Shown here: positions 25,322 to 33,705 of the stretch, one piece after another | Numbering within the stretch: the stretch's first letter is position 1 | How the letters are laid out: each line of letters starts with the position of its first letter | NCBI RefSeq assembly: GCF_030064675.1 | Contig: NZ_CP116413.1 | Location: forward strand, 963,001-1,027,000 | Reading direction: 5' to 3' | Length of the DNA stretch: 64,000 nt | From: Crossiella sp. CA-258035 | GTDB taxonomy: Bacteria; Actinomycetota; Actinomycetes; Mycobacteriales; Pseudonocardiaceae | Made by a program: the position numbers and the translations under genes | The notes under the pieces: generated by a model | What the model saw: the letters and a program-made list of their open reading frames with translations, nothing else | Databases searched by the model: none | What the model was told of the DNA's origin: nothing

Positions 25322-25475
25322 CCCGAGTGTTGGCCGAAGTCGTACGCCGTGTTGGCCGATCTCGTACCCGGTCTTGGCCGAACTTGGACGGCAAGCGACG
25401 CCACTGGCGTGCGGAAACGGCCAACACGGCGTCCAGATCGGCCAACACGGCGTACGAGATCGGCCAACACTCGGG
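25322..25475. repeat. Giant hairpin E filling a convergent intergenic space
   Basis: Arms of 41 nt (25322-25362 and 25435-25475) pair over 16 bp, a 2-nt mismatch and 23 bp. GTGTTGGCCGA is repeated directly in the left arm with a 22-base period (25327, 25349), and a decayed third copy lies in the loop; the right arm holds the complements. A small apical hairpin ACGCC-act-GGCGT sits at 25399-25411. The element begins one base after the stop of the giant glycosyltransferase and ends five bases before the stop of the minus-strand metallopeptidase gene, so it can serve both as terminator, though its structure is far larger than needed. Confidence 0.85.
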
Positions 25476-25480
25476 TGGGG

Positions 25481-25954
25481 TTAGTCGCCGTCGATGACTT
25501 CCGGGTCGAGGCCGAGGTAGGTGGCGACCTGCTCGACGAGCACGTCGTGCACCAGGTCGGAGAGGTCCGCGCCGTCCTTCGCGCGGGCTTCCAGCGGGCG
25601 GCGGTAGAGCACGATGCGCGCCCGGGTGGGCAGGCCGCGGCGGTCCACGCCGGCCGGCACCAGCCGGGCCAGCGGCACGTTGCCGTCCTCGACCACGTCA
25701 TCGCCCCAGCTCAGCGCCTCGGGCTTGGCCGAGGGCAGCTCAGGGACGTCGTCCACCGCGACGTCCAGCTGGGTCAGCTCGTTGCGCCAGCGCTGCTCGA
25801 TCGGCTCCAGGGCCTCCAGCACCACCGCGTCGAAACGCTCCGAGCGACTGCGGGCAGCAGGCATCGTCGAGGGGTAGAGCTGCCCTCGCATACCTCGCCC
25901 GTGCCGGTCCCGACGCTGCCTGATCCCCCGTCGGGTACCCCTTGCCATCACCAC
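25481..25954 (-). CDS. Metallopeptidase-family (zincin-like) protein, active site degenerate
   Basis: About 157 residues. The N-terminal RQRRDRHGRGMRGQLYPSTM and the central RSERFDAVVLEALEPIEQRW match the family represented by M. tuberculosis Rv3259, and the gene keeps that place beside DUF3499 and whiB2. In catalytic members the C-terminus holds HExxH before a glycine and an Asp/Glu; here it reads LVHDVLVEQVATYLG, so the first His remains but the catalytic Glu and second His do not. It may be a structural or binding protein. The GTG at 25954 is chosen because TACCCT (25963-25968) lies eight bases upstream on the minus strand; the ATG at 25948 is an alternative. Confidence 0.82.
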   Translation of the reverse strand: MVMARGTRRGIRQRRDRHGRGMRGQLYPSTMPAARSRSERFDAVVLEALEPIEQRWRNELTQLDVAVDDVPELPSAKPEALSWGDDVVEDGNVPLARLVPAGVDRRGLPTRARIVLYRRPLEARAKDGADLSDLVHDVLVEQVATYLGLDPEVIDGD

Positions 25955-25962
25955 GGCCACTG

Positions 25963-25968
25963 AGGGTA
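25963..25968 (-). promoter_or_regulatory. -10-like hexamer TACCCT, leaderless type
   Basis: On the minus strand TACCCT is eight bases upstream of GTG 25954 and no ribosome site is present. It is back to back with the similar element of DUF3499 at 26016. Confidence 0.35.
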
Positions 25969-26015
25969 CGCGGATGTCATCCGCGTGCCTGCCGCACAGG
26001 GTGGACAGGAGGCGC

Positions 26016-26021
26016 TATCGT
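26016..26021 (+). promoter_or_regulatory. -10-like hexamer TATCGT, leaderless type
   Basis: TATCGT lies eight bases before GTG 26030. The only ribosome-site-like sequence, AGGAGG at 26008, is too far away (about 17 bases) and upstream of this hexamer. Confidence 0.45.
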
Positions 26022-26029
26022 CCCCAATC

Positions 26030-26389
26030 GTGCGGAGCGTAAGAAGGTGCTCGCGGACCGGGTGCACGAACCCGGCCGTTGCGACGCTGACCTACGCCTA
26101 CGCCGACTCCACCGCGGTCGTCGGGCCGCTGGCCACCTATTCCGAGCCGCACAGCTATGACCTGTGCGAACAGCACGCGATGCGGCTCACCGCCCCCCGT
26201 GGGTGGGAGGTCGTCCGGCACGAGGGCGAGTTCGCCGTTCCCCAACCTACGGTGGACGACCTGACCGCGCTGGCCGAGGCGGTGCGTGAGGCAGGCCGGG
26301 CGGACCGCCCGATCGAGGCGACCGAGCCCGCGTACGGCACCGGCCGACGAGGCCACCTCAGGGTGCTCCCAGACCCTCTCGAGGACTGA
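26030..26389 (+). CDS. DUF3499 family protein
   Basis: 119 residues from GTG 26030 (VRSVRRCSRTGCTNPAVATL). The pattern CSRTGCTNPA, then ADSTAVVGPLATYSEPHSYD and LCEQHAMRLTAPRGWEVVRH, is that of the conserved actinobacterial DUF3499 proteins (Rv3258c). The C-x4-C plus C-x2-H arrangement suggests a structural zinc site. The C-terminal tail is acidic and variable. It lies between the metallopeptidase-like gene and phosphomannomutase as in mycobacteria. No biochemical function is known; a role in the envelope or in division is only suggested by its constant neighbours. Confidence 0.88.
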   Translation: MRSVRRCSRTGCTNPAVATLTYAYADSTAVVGPLATYSEPHSYDLCEQHAMRLTAPRGWEVVRHEGEFAVPQPTVDDLTALAEAVREAGRADRPIEATEPAYGTGRRGHLRVLPDPLED

Positions 26390-26459
26390 ACACAACCGCA
26401 GAGTCGCCGCCGGTAGGCTTCGGGGCAGCTGTCCAAGTGAGCCGAAGTCAGGAGAAGGC

Positions 26460-27809
26460 GTGCGAGACCTGTCCGGCATCGTCAAGGCATACGACGTCCG
26501 CGGGTTGGTGGGAGAACAGCTCGACACCGACGTGGTGCGCGACCTCGGTGCGGCCTTCGCCCGGCTCGTCGGTGGCCCCGCCGTGGTCATCGGGCACGAC
26601 ATGCGCGAGTCCTCACCCGGCTTCGCCAGCGCCTTCGCCGAGGGGGTCACCGCCCAGGGCGTCGACGCCGTCTCCATCGGCCTGGCCAGCACGGACATGC
26701 TCTACTTCGCCTCCGGCAAGCTGAACCTGCCCGGCGCGATGTTCACCGCCAGCCACAACCCGGCCCAGTACAACGGCATCAAGCTCTGCCGCGCGGGCGC
26801 CGCGCCGGTGGGCCAGGACAGCGGGCTCACCGAGATCCGCGAGATGGTCGAGCAGGGCGTGCCCGAGTTCCTCGGCGCCCGCGGCTCGGTCTCCGAGCGC
26901 GACCTGCTCACCGACTACGCCGCCTACCTGCGCGGCCTGGTCGACCTCACCGGCATCCGGCCGCTGAAGATCGCGGTGGACGCGGGCAACGGCATGGGCG
27001 GCTACACCGTGCCCGAGGTGTTCAAGGGCCTGCCCATCGAGGTCGTGCCGATGTACTTCGAGCTCGACGGCAACTTCCCCAACCACGAGGCCAACCCGCT
27101 GGACCCGAAGAACATCGTGGACCTGCAGGCCAAGGTGCGCGAGATCGGCGCGGACGCGGGCATCGCCTTCGACGGCGACGCCGACCGCTGCTTCGTGGTC
27201 GACGCCAACGGCGACCCGGTCTCGCCGAGCGCGATCACCGCGCTGGTCGCCGTGCGCGAGCTGGCCAAGGAGCCGGGCGGCACGATCATCCACAACCTGA
27301 TCACCTCCAAGGGCGTGCCGGAGATCGTCGCCGAGCACGGCGGCAAGCCGGTGCGCACCAGGGTCGGGCACTCCTTCATCAAGCAGACCATGGCCGAGAC
27401 CGGCGCCATCTTCGGCGGCGAGCACTCCGCGCACTACTACTTCCGGGACTTCTGGCGGGCCGACACCGGCATGCTGGCCGCCATGCACGTGCTGGCCGCG
27501 CTCGGCGAGCAGGACAAGTCGCTGGCCGAGATCACCAGGGACTTCGCCCGCTACGCCGCCTCCGGTGAGATCAACTCCACCGTGCACGACCAGGCCGACC
27601 GGCTGGCCGCGATCAAGGCGGCCTTCGGCGGCAGGGACGGGGTGACGCTGGACGAGCTGGACGGGCTCACCATCGAGCTGCCGGACGGCTCCTGGTTCAA
27701 CCTGCGCGCCTCCAACACCGAGCCGCTGCTGCGACTGAACATCGAGGCCAAGGACGCCGAGGCCGTCGCCGCGCTGCGCGACGAGGTCCTGGCGATCGTC
27801 CGGGCCTGA
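26460..27809 (+). CDS. manB: Phosphomannomutase/phosphoglucomutase
   Basis: 449 residues from GTG 26460 with AGGAGAAGG just upstream. All four loops of the alpha-D-phosphohexomutase family are present: phosphoserine TASHNPAQYNG, metal-binding FDGDADRCF, sugar-binding GGEHSAHYYF and phosphate-binding RASNTEPLLRLN. It interconverts mannose-6-P and mannose-1-P (possibly the glucose pair too) in the cytoplasm, feeding the guanylyltransferase at 15634. Equivalent in place to Rv3257c. First gene of a run with Trm112-like, SIS and manA genes at 14 bp, -4 bp and 44 bp spacing, so probably one operon. Confidence 0.94.
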   Translation: MRDLSGIVKAYDVRGLVGEQLDTDVVRDLGAAFARLVGGPAVVIGHDMRESSPGFASAFAEGVTAQGVDAVSIGLASTDMLYFASGKLNLPGAMFTASHNPAQYNGIKLCRAGAAPVGQDSGLTEIREMVEQGVPEFLGARGSVSERDLLTDYAAYLRGLVDLTGIRPLKIAVDAGNGMGGYTVPEVFKGLPIEVVPMYFELDGNFPNHEANPLDPKNIVDLQAKVREIGADAGIAFDGDADRCFVVDANGDPVSPSAITALVAVRELAKEPGGTIIHNLITSKGVPEIVAEHGGKPVRTRVGHSFIKQTMAETGAIFGGEHSAHYYFRDFWRADTGMLAAMHVLAALGEQDKSLAEITRDFARYAASGEINSTVHDQADRLAAIKAAFGGRDGVTLDELDGLTIELPDGSWFNLRASNTEPLLRLNIEAKDAEAVAALRDEVLAIVRA

Positions 27810-27823
27810 GGAGGGAAACAGAG

Positions 27824-28051
27824 GTGAGCACCGTGTCCACGCAGCTCGACCCGGATCTGCTGGAGATCCTGGCCTGCCCGTGCCCCGCGCACGGCAAGCT
27901 GACCCCCGGCACGCCCGATGACGCCGAGGCCGACTACCTGACCTGCACCGCCTGCGCCCGCCGGTTCCCGGTGCGCGACGGCATCCCGGTGCTCCTGCTC
28001 GACGAAGCCGAGGGCGGCCCGGCCGCCGACGGGCCGTCCGCCGCAGGGTGA
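27824..28051 (+). CDS. Trm112-family small zinc protein
   Basis: 75 residues from GTG 27824 after GAGGAGGGAAACAG. The core LDPDLLEILACPCPAHGKL, then YLTCTACARRFPVRDGIPVL with C-x-C and C-x2-C pairs, is the Trm112/YcaR fold. Eukaryotic and archaeal Trm112 activates methyltransferases; bacterial members such as YcaR are of unknown function. The last 15 residues are Gly/Ala/Pro rich. Its stop overlaps the GTG of the SIS gene (GTGA). Between phosphomannomutase and the SIS protein its partner may be one of them. Confidence 0.88.
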   Translation: MSTVSTQLDPDLLEILACPCPAHGKLTPGTPDDAEADYLTCTACARRFPVRDGIPVLLLDEAEGGPAADGPSAAG

Positions 28052-29139
28052 CCCTGGTGCTCGACGACGTCCTGCTCGACGACCCGGCCCGGCTCGCCGA
28101 GGCCGACACCGGAGGGCTGTTGCGGGCGGCCGCCTCGGCGGGCGCCCAGATGCGCTCGACCATCGAGGCCGCGCAGGAGTTCGGCCTGGACCGCCTCGCC
28201 GAGGACCGCCCCCGCGCGCTGGTGCTGCTCACCAGGCCCGGAGTCGGCCCGGCGGCCGCGGCGCTGCTGGCCGCGCTGCTCGGCCCGGCCTGCCCGGTGC
28301 CAGTGGTGGTCACCGACGTGGTGCCCACCTGGATCGGCGCGCTGGACATGATCATCGCGCACGCCGACGACCCCGGTGACCCGGTGCTCGCCGAGTCCAT
28401 CGACCGCGCCGCCCGCCGCGGCGCGCGGATCGTGCTCACCGCGCCCGCGGAGGGCCCGGTGGCCGCCGCGGCCGCCGGACAGGCCCTGCTGTTACCGCCA
28501 CGGGTGCACGCGCCGCACGGCCTCGGCTTCGCGCGTGCGCTGGCCGCCGGGCTGCTCACGGTCACCAAGCTCGGCCTGCTGCGCACCGACGTCGGCCTGA
28601 TCGCCGACGAGCTGGACCGGGAGGCCGAACGCGACCACCCGATGCACGAGTCCTTCGTCAACCCGGCCAAGGCGCTCGCGCTCCGGCTGGCCGACCGGAC
28701 CCCGCTGCTGTGGGGGCTGGACCACGTCGCCACCGCGGTGGCCGCGCACGCCGCGCAGTCACTGGCCACCTTCGCCGGGGTGGTCTCCGACGTGGCCGGA
28801 TACCCGCAGGCCGTGCTCCGGCCCGCGCTGCACCGCGCGGCTGTGCAGGGCAGCTCCGGCCACGACCTGTTCGCCGACCCGGACGACCTGTCCACCGGGC
28901 CGACCCCGCGGGTGCTGCTGCTCGCGGTCCGCCGCGGCCCGATCGCCGATGCCACCCGCCGCGCCGCCGAGGACACCCTCCCCGGCGCCGACCTGGTGGC
29001 CCCGGCCGAGGAGGTCACCGGCGACGAGGCCCTGTGCGCCGCGCTGCTCGCGGTGCGCTTCGACCTGGCCGCCCTGTACCTGGGGCTGGCCGCCGGCACG
29101 CTGGGCGGGCCGGGAGTGGTGTCGCCGGTCATCGCCTGA
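28048..29139 (+). CDS. SIS-domain phosphosugar isomerase-like protein (TobH/Rv3256c type)
   Basis: 363 residues. Two sugar-isomerase-like Rossmann segments are visible: residues about 50-140 (RPRALVLLTRPGVGPAAAAL, TDVVPTWIGALDMIIAHADD) and about 225-320 (PLLWGLDHVATAVAAHAAQS, QGSSGHDLFADPDDL). It is a divergent member related to bifunctional phosphoglucose/phosphomannose isomerases, but the Glu and His of the catalytic site are not obvious. Translationally coupled to the Trm112-like gene and followed by manA, which matches Rv3256c. Likely acts on hexose or amino-sugar phosphates of the mannose route; the reaction is unproven. Confidence 0.85.
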   Translation: MTLVLDDVLLDDPARLAEADTGGLLRAAASAGAQMRSTIEAAQEFGLDRLAEDRPRALVLLTRPGVGPAAAALLAALLGPACPVPVVVTDVVPTWIGALDMIIAHADDPGDPVLAESIDRAARRGARIVLTAPAEGPVAAAAAGQALLLPPRVHAPHGLGFARALAAGLLTVTKLGLLRTDVGLIADELDREAERDHPMHESFVNPAKALALRLADRTPLLWGLDHVATAVAAHAAQSLATFAGVVSDVAGYPQAVLRPALHRAAVQGSSGHDLFADPDDLSTGPTPRVLLLAVRRGPIADATRRAAEDTLPGADLVAPAEEVTGDEALCAALLAVRFDLAALYLGLAAGTLGGPGVVSPVIA

Positions 29140-29183
29140 GGCGAGCGACCCGCGAGACCCGAACCAGGAAGCGAGAAGGAACA

Positions 29184-30419
29184 GTGGACCTGCTGCGCAA
29201 CGCGGTGCGGCCCTACGCGTGGGGCTCGCGCACCGTGATCGCGGAACTGCTCGGGCGCGAGGTCCCGGCCCCGCACCCGGAGGCCGAGCTGTGGCTGGGC
29301 GCCCACCCCGGCGACCCGTCCACGCTGCTCGGCGCGGACGGCGCGGAGACCTCGCTGCTGGCCGCGATCAACGGCGAACCGGAGTTCCACCTCGGCAAGG
29401 CCTGCGCCCGCCGCTGGGACAACCGGCTGCCGTTCCTGCTCAAGGTGCTCGCCGCCGAGGAGCCGCTGAGCATCCAGGCGCACCCCTCGGCCGCCCAGGC
29501 CGCCGAGGGCTACGCCAAGGAGGAGGCGGCAGGCATCCCCAGGGACGCGCCCAACCGCAACTACCCCGACCCGACCGCCAAGCCGGAGCTGATCTGCGCG
29601 CTCTCGGAGTTCCACGCCCTGGCCGGGTTCCGGGACGCCGACCGGACGGTGGCGCTGCTGGCCGCGCTGGACGTGCCCGAGCTGGCCGGACACGCCCAGC
29701 TGCTGGCCGCCGACCCCGGCCCGGACGGGCTGCGCGCGCTGTTCACCACCTGGATCACCCTGCCCCAGCTCGCGCTGGAAGGGCTGCTGCCGCCGCTGCT
29801 GGAGGCCTGCATCCGGCACCTGCGCGAGCGCGGCGAGTTCGCCCTGGAATGCCGCACCGTGCTGGAGCTCGGCGAACGCCACCCCGGTGACGCCGGCGTG
29901 CTGGCCGCGCTGCTGATGAACCGGCTGGTGCTCCAGCCCGGCGAGGCCATCCACCTGCCGGCCGGCAACCTGCACGCCTACCTGCACGGCACCGGCGTGG
30001 AGATCCTGGCCAACTCCGACAACATCCTGCGCGGCGGCCTGACCCCCAAGCACGTGGACGTGCCGGAGCTGTTGCGGGTGCTGGACTTCTCCTGCGGGGA
30101 CATGCCGGTGCTGCGCGGCGAGCGGGTCAGCCGCCACCTCACCGCGTACCCGACGCCCGCGCCGGAGTTCGAGCTGTCCAGGGTGGACATCCCGGCGGAC
30201 GCCCCGGCCGCCGAGGAGGTGCTGCTGCCAGCCGACGGGCCGCAGATCCTCATCTGCACGCAAGGGAAAGCCCTGCTCACCGCCGAGGACGGCACCCGGC
30301 TGGAGCTGCCCCGCGGCGCCTCGGCCTGGCTGGCCGCCGGTGATCCGAAGACCAGGGTGTCCAATCCGACGGACACCGATCTACAGGTCTTCCGCGCGAC
30401 CGCGGGCACGGACGGCTAG
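29184..30419 (+). CDS. manA: Mannose-6-phosphate isomerase, class I
   Basis: 411 residues from GTG 29184, preceded by AGAAGGAAC; codons further upstream belong to a shadow of the SIS gene. It is a type I PMI of the cupin fold: RNAVRPYAWGSRTVI at the start, LPFLLKVLAAEEPLSIQAHP (zinc Gln and His), YPDPTAKPELICAL (zinc Glu), then LPAGNLHAYLHGTGVEIL with a further zinc His and the catalytic Arg region SDNILRGGLTPKH. It converts fructose-6-P to mannose-6-P as the entry to GDP-mannose. Last gene of the mannose operon; a separate transporter follows. Confidence 0.94.
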   Translation: MDLLRNAVRPYAWGSRTVIAELLGREVPAPHPEAELWLGAHPGDPSTLLGADGAETSLLAAINGEPEFHLGKACARRWDNRLPFLLKVLAAEEPLSIQAHPSAAQAAEGYAKEEAAGIPRDAPNRNYPDPTAKPELICALSEFHALAGFRDADRTVALLAALDVPELAGHAQLLAADPGPDGLRALFTTWITLPQLALEGLLPPLLEACIRHLRERGEFALECRTVLELGERHPGDAGVLAALLMNRLVLQPGEAIHLPAGNLHAYLHGTGVEILANSDNILRGGLTPKHVDVPELLRVLDFSCGDMPVLRGERVSRHLTAYPTPAPEFELSRVDIPADAPAAEEVLLPADGPQILICTQGKALLTAEDGTRLELPRGASAWLAAGDPKTRVSNPTDTDLQVFRATAGTDG

Positions 30420-30477
30420 TCTCCCTCCCGACCAGCCGGGGCAGGACAATCCGGACACGACACCACGAGGAGTTGTT

Positions 30478-31401
30478 GTGGCAGCAGGGGGCGGCACCAA
30501 GGCGATCGTGGCGGCATTGGTCGCCAACGCGGGGATCGCCGCCGCGAAGTTCGTCGGCTTCGCCATCACCGGCTCGTCCTCGATGCTCGCCGAGGGCGTG
30601 CACTCGGTGGCCGACACCTCCAACCAGGCGCTGCTGCTGGTGGGGCAGAAGACCGCCGCGCGCAAGCCGAGCGAGTCGCACCCGTTCGGCTACGGACGGG
30701 ACCGGTACTTCTACTCCTTCGTGGTCGCGCTGCTGCTGTTCACCCTGGGCTCGGCGTTCGCGCTCTACGAGGGCATCCACAAGCTGGAGGACCCGGAAGG
30801 GCTGACCTCGCCGCTGGTCGCGGTGGGCATCCTGGTGGTGGCCATCGGCCTGGAGAGCTGGAGCTTCCACACCGCGATCCAGGAGTCCAAGAAGATCAAG
30901 GGCAACGCCACCTGGTGGCAGTTCATCCGCAACGCCAAGACCCCTGAGCTGCCGGTGGTGCTGCTGGAGGACCTCGGCGCGCTGGTCGGCCTCGTCCTCG
31001 CGCTCGGCGGTGTCGGCATGACCGTGCTGACCGGCGACCCGGTCTGGGACGCCATCGGCACCCTGTGCATCGGCGTGCTGCTCGGCGTGATCGCGATCAC
31101 CCTGATCATCGAGACCAAGAGCCTGCTCATCGGCGAGGGCGCCAACCCGGACGTGCTCGCGGTGATCGTGGACGAGCTGGCCACCGCCACGGTGGACCAC
31201 GTGATCCACATCCGCACCCAGTACATCGGCCCGGACGAGCTGCTGGTCGCGGCCAAGATCGCGTTGCAGCCCAAGCTCTCCGTGGCCGAGGTGGCCCAGG
31301 CGATCAACGACGCCGAGGCGCGGGTGCGGGCCAAGGTGCCGGAGGCCCGGCTGATCTACCTGGAGCCCGACCTGGACCACTCGGTCAAGGCAGGCGCCTG
31401 A
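30478..31401 (+). CDS. Cation diffusion facilitator transporter
   Basis: 307 residues from GTG 30478 after GAGGAG. About six membrane helices: residues 7-30, 35-55, 75-98, 108-130, 150-175 and 180-205, then a cytoplasmic C-terminal domain with beta-alpha-beta character. The metal site of helix 2 is EGVHSVADTSNQALL (H-x3-D). The partner in helix 5 is LLEDLGALVGL, where the usual HxxxD appears as ExxxxG with one Asp, a change seen in some FieF-like or ZnT9-like members. It probably exports Zn, Fe or Mn. Length and the long helix 4-5 loop (KKIKGNATWWQFIRNAK) resemble the ZnT9 branch. Confidence 0.85.
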   Translation: MAAGGGTKAIVAALVANAGIAAAKFVGFAITGSSSMLAEGVHSVADTSNQALLLVGQKTAARKPSESHPFGYGRDRYFYSFVVALLLFTLGSAFALYEGIHKLEDPEGLTSPLVAVGILVVAIGLESWSFHTAIQESKKIKGNATWWQFIRNAKTPELPVVLLEDLGALVGLVLALGGVGMTVLTGDPVWDAIGTLCIGVLLGVIAITLIIETKSLLIGEGANPDVLAVIVDELATATVDHVIHIRTQYIGPDELLVAAKIALQPKLSVAEVAQAINDAEARVRAKVPEARLIYLEPDLDHSVKAGA

Positions 31402-31549
31402 GTTCTCCCTCCACCGGCGGGCGTTGATTTGTGGATAACCGTCAGAAACCACAGAACGTCCGCCGGTAGGGTGAGCGCCGCCCACGACAGTGTTGTCGGG
31501 GGCGCCCCCACCGGGGCACAGGCGGGAGAACTTTTTCAGGAGGTTGGGC

Positions 31550-33073
31550 GTGCCAGGCAGTGGCTTGTGGCGCACTAAGGGCGTTGAGCAGTCGATCGCC
31601 GACACCGATGAGCCGGAGACCAAGCTCAGGAAGGACCTCAACGCCTGGGACCTCACGGTCTTCGGCGTCGCGGTGGTGATCGGCGCGGGCATCTTCACCC
31701 TGGCCGCGCGGACCTCAGGGGACATCGCCGGTCCCGGTGTGACGATCTCCTTCGTGCTGGCCGCCATCACCTGCGGCCTGGCCGCGCTCTGCTACGCCGA
31801 GTTCGCATCCACCGTGCCGGTGGCGGGCAGCGCGTACACCTTCTCCTACGCGACCTTCGGCGAGTTCATCGCCTGGATCCTCGGCTGGGACCTGATCCTG
31901 GAGTTCGCGCTGGCCGCGGCCGTGGTCGGCAAGGGCTGGTCGAGCTACCTGGCCAACGTGCTGGAGATCGCCGGGCTCAAGGCGCCCACCACGGTCACCA
32001 TCGGCGGGCTGGACTTCGACTGGGGCGCGGTGCTCGTGGTGCTGGTGCTGACCGCGCTGCTGGCCCTGGGCACCAAGCTGTCCTCCAGGGTCAGCCTGGT
32101 GATCACCGCGATCAAGGTCGCGGTGGTGCTGCTGGTCATCCTGGTCGGCTTCTTCTACATCAACACCGCCAACTACACCCCGTTCATCCCGCCGGCCGCC
32201 GAGGCCGGTGGCGCGGTGGCGCACGCGGGCAGCGGGCTGGACCAGTCGCTGTTCTCGCTGATCTTCGGCGGGGCCAGCAGCACCTACGGCCTCTACGGCG
32301 TCTTCGCCGCGGCCTCCATCGTGTTCTTCGCCTTCATCGGCTTCGACATCGTGGCCACCACCGCGGAGGAGACCCGCAACCCGCAGCGCGACGTGCCGCG
32401 CGGCATCCTCGGCTCGCTGGCCGTGGTCACCGTGCTCTACATCGCGGTGTCCCTGGTGGTCACCGGCATGCGCCCGTACACCGCGCTGGCCACCAAGCCC
32501 GGCCCGGACGGCAAACCGGTGCGCTCCACGCTGGCCTCGGCCTTCTCCGACGTCGGCGTCACCTGGGCGGCCAGCATCATCGCCATCGGCGCGCTGGCCG
32601 GTCTGACCACCGTGGTCATGGTGCTGCTGCTCGGCCAGAGCCGGGTGCTCTTCGCCATGTCCCGCGACGGCCTGGTGCCGCAGGGCCTGGCCAAGACCGG
32701 CAAGCACGGCACCCCGGTGCGCGCCACCCTGTTCGTCGGCGTCGTGGTCGCCATCGCGGCCGGTTTCTTCGACGCCGGGCGCTTGGAAGAGATGGTCAAC
32801 GTCGGCACGCTGTTCGCCTTCGCGCTGGTCTCCGCCGGTGTGCTGGTGCTGCGCAAGACCCGGCCCGACCTCAAGCGCGGCTTCCGCACCCCGTGGGTGC
32901 CGTTCGTGCCGATCGTGGCGATCGTCGCCTGCCTGTGGCTGATGCTGAACCTGACCGCGCTGACCTGGGTCCGCTTCGGCGTCTGGATGCTCGCCGGTGT
33001 GGTGCTCTACTTCGCCTACGGCCAGCGCAAGTCCGTGCTCGCCCGGCGTGAGCGCGAGGGTGTGCGCAGCTAG
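31550..33073 (+). CDS. APC-superfamily amino acid permease
   Basis: 507 residues from GTG 31550 with AGGAGG at 31538. Twelve or more hydrophobic helices. The first unwound helix carries the APC signature GVAVVIGAGIFTLAA; FYAEFAS-type sequence (ALCYAEFASTVPVAGSAYTF) and FFAFIGFDIVATTAEETRNP follow. It is closest in layout to cationic-amino-acid (CAT/YfnA) transporters and matches Rv3253c by position. The upstream 148 bp contains outer 8-bp inverted repeats (GTTCTCCC at 31402, GGGAGAAC at 31524) and ACCGGCGG/CCGCCGGT, which may fold in the leader RNA. Its TAG shares a CTAG with the convergent stop at 33070. Confidence 0.88.
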   Translation: MPGSGLWRTKGVEQSIADTDEPETKLRKDLNAWDLTVFGVAVVIGAGIFTLAARTSGDIAGPGVTISFVLAAITCGLAALCYAEFASTVPVAGSAYTFSYATFGEFIAWILGWDLILEFALAAAVVGKGWSSYLANVLEIAGLKAPTTVTIGGLDFDWGAVLVVLVLTALLALGTKLSSRVSLVITAIKVAVVLLVILVGFFYINTANYTPFIPPAAEAGGAVAHAGSGLDQSLFSLIFGGASSTYGLYGVFAAASIVFFAFIGFDIVATTAEETRNPQRDVPRGILGSLAVVTVLYIAVSLVVTGMRPYTALATKPGPDGKPVRSTLASAFSDVGVTWAASIIAIGALAGLTTVVMVLLLGQSRVLFAMSRDGLVPQGLAKTGKHGTPVRATLFVGVVVAIAAGFFDAGRLEEMVNVGTLFAFALVSAGVLVLRKTRPDLKRGFRTPWVPFVPIVAIVACLWLMLNLTALTWVRFGVWMLAGVVLYFAYGQRKSVLARREREGVRS

Positions 33074-33705
33074 TCCCGCAGGCCGAGGAGGTCGCTGGCG
33101 GCACACCAGTCGGCGACCTCCTCAGCCAGCTCCGCCTCGGTGCGTCCGGCCACCTGGAGCTCCAGCACCGGCAGCACCGAGCGCGCGGCCAGCTTCCGCA
33201 GCTGTTCCTGCTCGCGGACGAACACCGACAGGTCGTCGTACTGCGCCGGATTCCCGGACACCGTCAGCCGTTCCGCCCGCGCCGCCGGGAACGTCGCCGG
33301 CTCGCGCAGGCACAGCACCAGCCCAAAACCCAAGGGCCGCAAGCGCTCCTCGATCCAGCCGAAGTCGAACTCCCGGCCCGCCCGGTGCTGGAAGGCCGCG
33401 GTGGACAGGTGGAACCGGTCCACCAGCCACGAGTAGTAGCGCTGCAACTCGAACATCCGCAGCCAGGTCGAGTAGGTCTCCCTGGCCAGCTCCGCCTCGG
33501 ACTCCGCGAAGTTGATCAGCCCGCGTCCCCACGGCCGGTTGGTGAACCCGCACCACTCCGCGGAGATCAGCGGCGAGTGGTACCGGTACTTGCGCGGCCC
33601 GACCAGCCGCGGGTGCTCGTTGAGCGCGAAGGCCAGCTCGGTCTTCCCGGTGAGCCGGGTGCCTTCCAGGATCAGCTTCGGCGCGAGCTTCGGCGGCGGC
33701 CTCAT
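33070..33705 (-). CDS. P-loop kinase-like protein of unknown function
   Basis: 211 residues. LILEGTRLTGKTELAFALNE is a Walker A motif; the rest resembles deoxynucleoside kinase-like folds (RWYHSPLIS-type basic loop RKYRYHSPLISAEWCGF, VDRFHLSTAAFQHRAG with a DRFH motif, LVLCLREPATFPAARAERLT). A Walker B acid is not obvious. The start ATG overlaps the stop of the upstream gene (ATGA), so the pair is co-translated. Substrate may be a nucleoside or small molecule; the gene is not recognised with certainty. Confidence 0.72.
   Translation of the reverse strand: MRPPPKLAPKLILEGTRLTGKTELAFALNEHPRLVGPRKYRYHSPLISAEWCGFTNRPWGRGLINFAESEAELARETYSTWLRMFELQRYYSWLVDRFHLSTAAFQHRAGREFDFGWIEERLRPLGFGLVLCLREPATFPAARAERLTVSGNPAQYDDLSVFVREQEQLRKLAARSVLPVLELQVAGRTEAELAEEVADWCAASDLLGLRD

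Noticed and set aside
25322-25475. CRISPR-like repeats at GTGTTGGCCGA units
   Set aside because: Units are inverted as well as direct, spacers are not unique or of equal length, and no cas gene is present.
21937-25497. A long plus-strand frame overlapping the giant glycosyltransferase in another phase
   Set aside because: Its product is an Arg/Ala/Gly-rich shadow; the GT2 and membrane-helix pattern lies in the frame starting at 22010.
26613-30263. A frame of about 1200 codons on the minus strand across the mannose genes
   Set aside because: Covers manB, the SIS gene and manA, all with intact catalytic motifs on the plus strand; the antisense product has no recognisable motifs.
31402-31549. 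Riboswitch (c-di-AMP ydaO type) upstream of the amino acid permease
   Set aside because: Inverted repeats exist, but the conserved ydaO core sequences are not recognisable.
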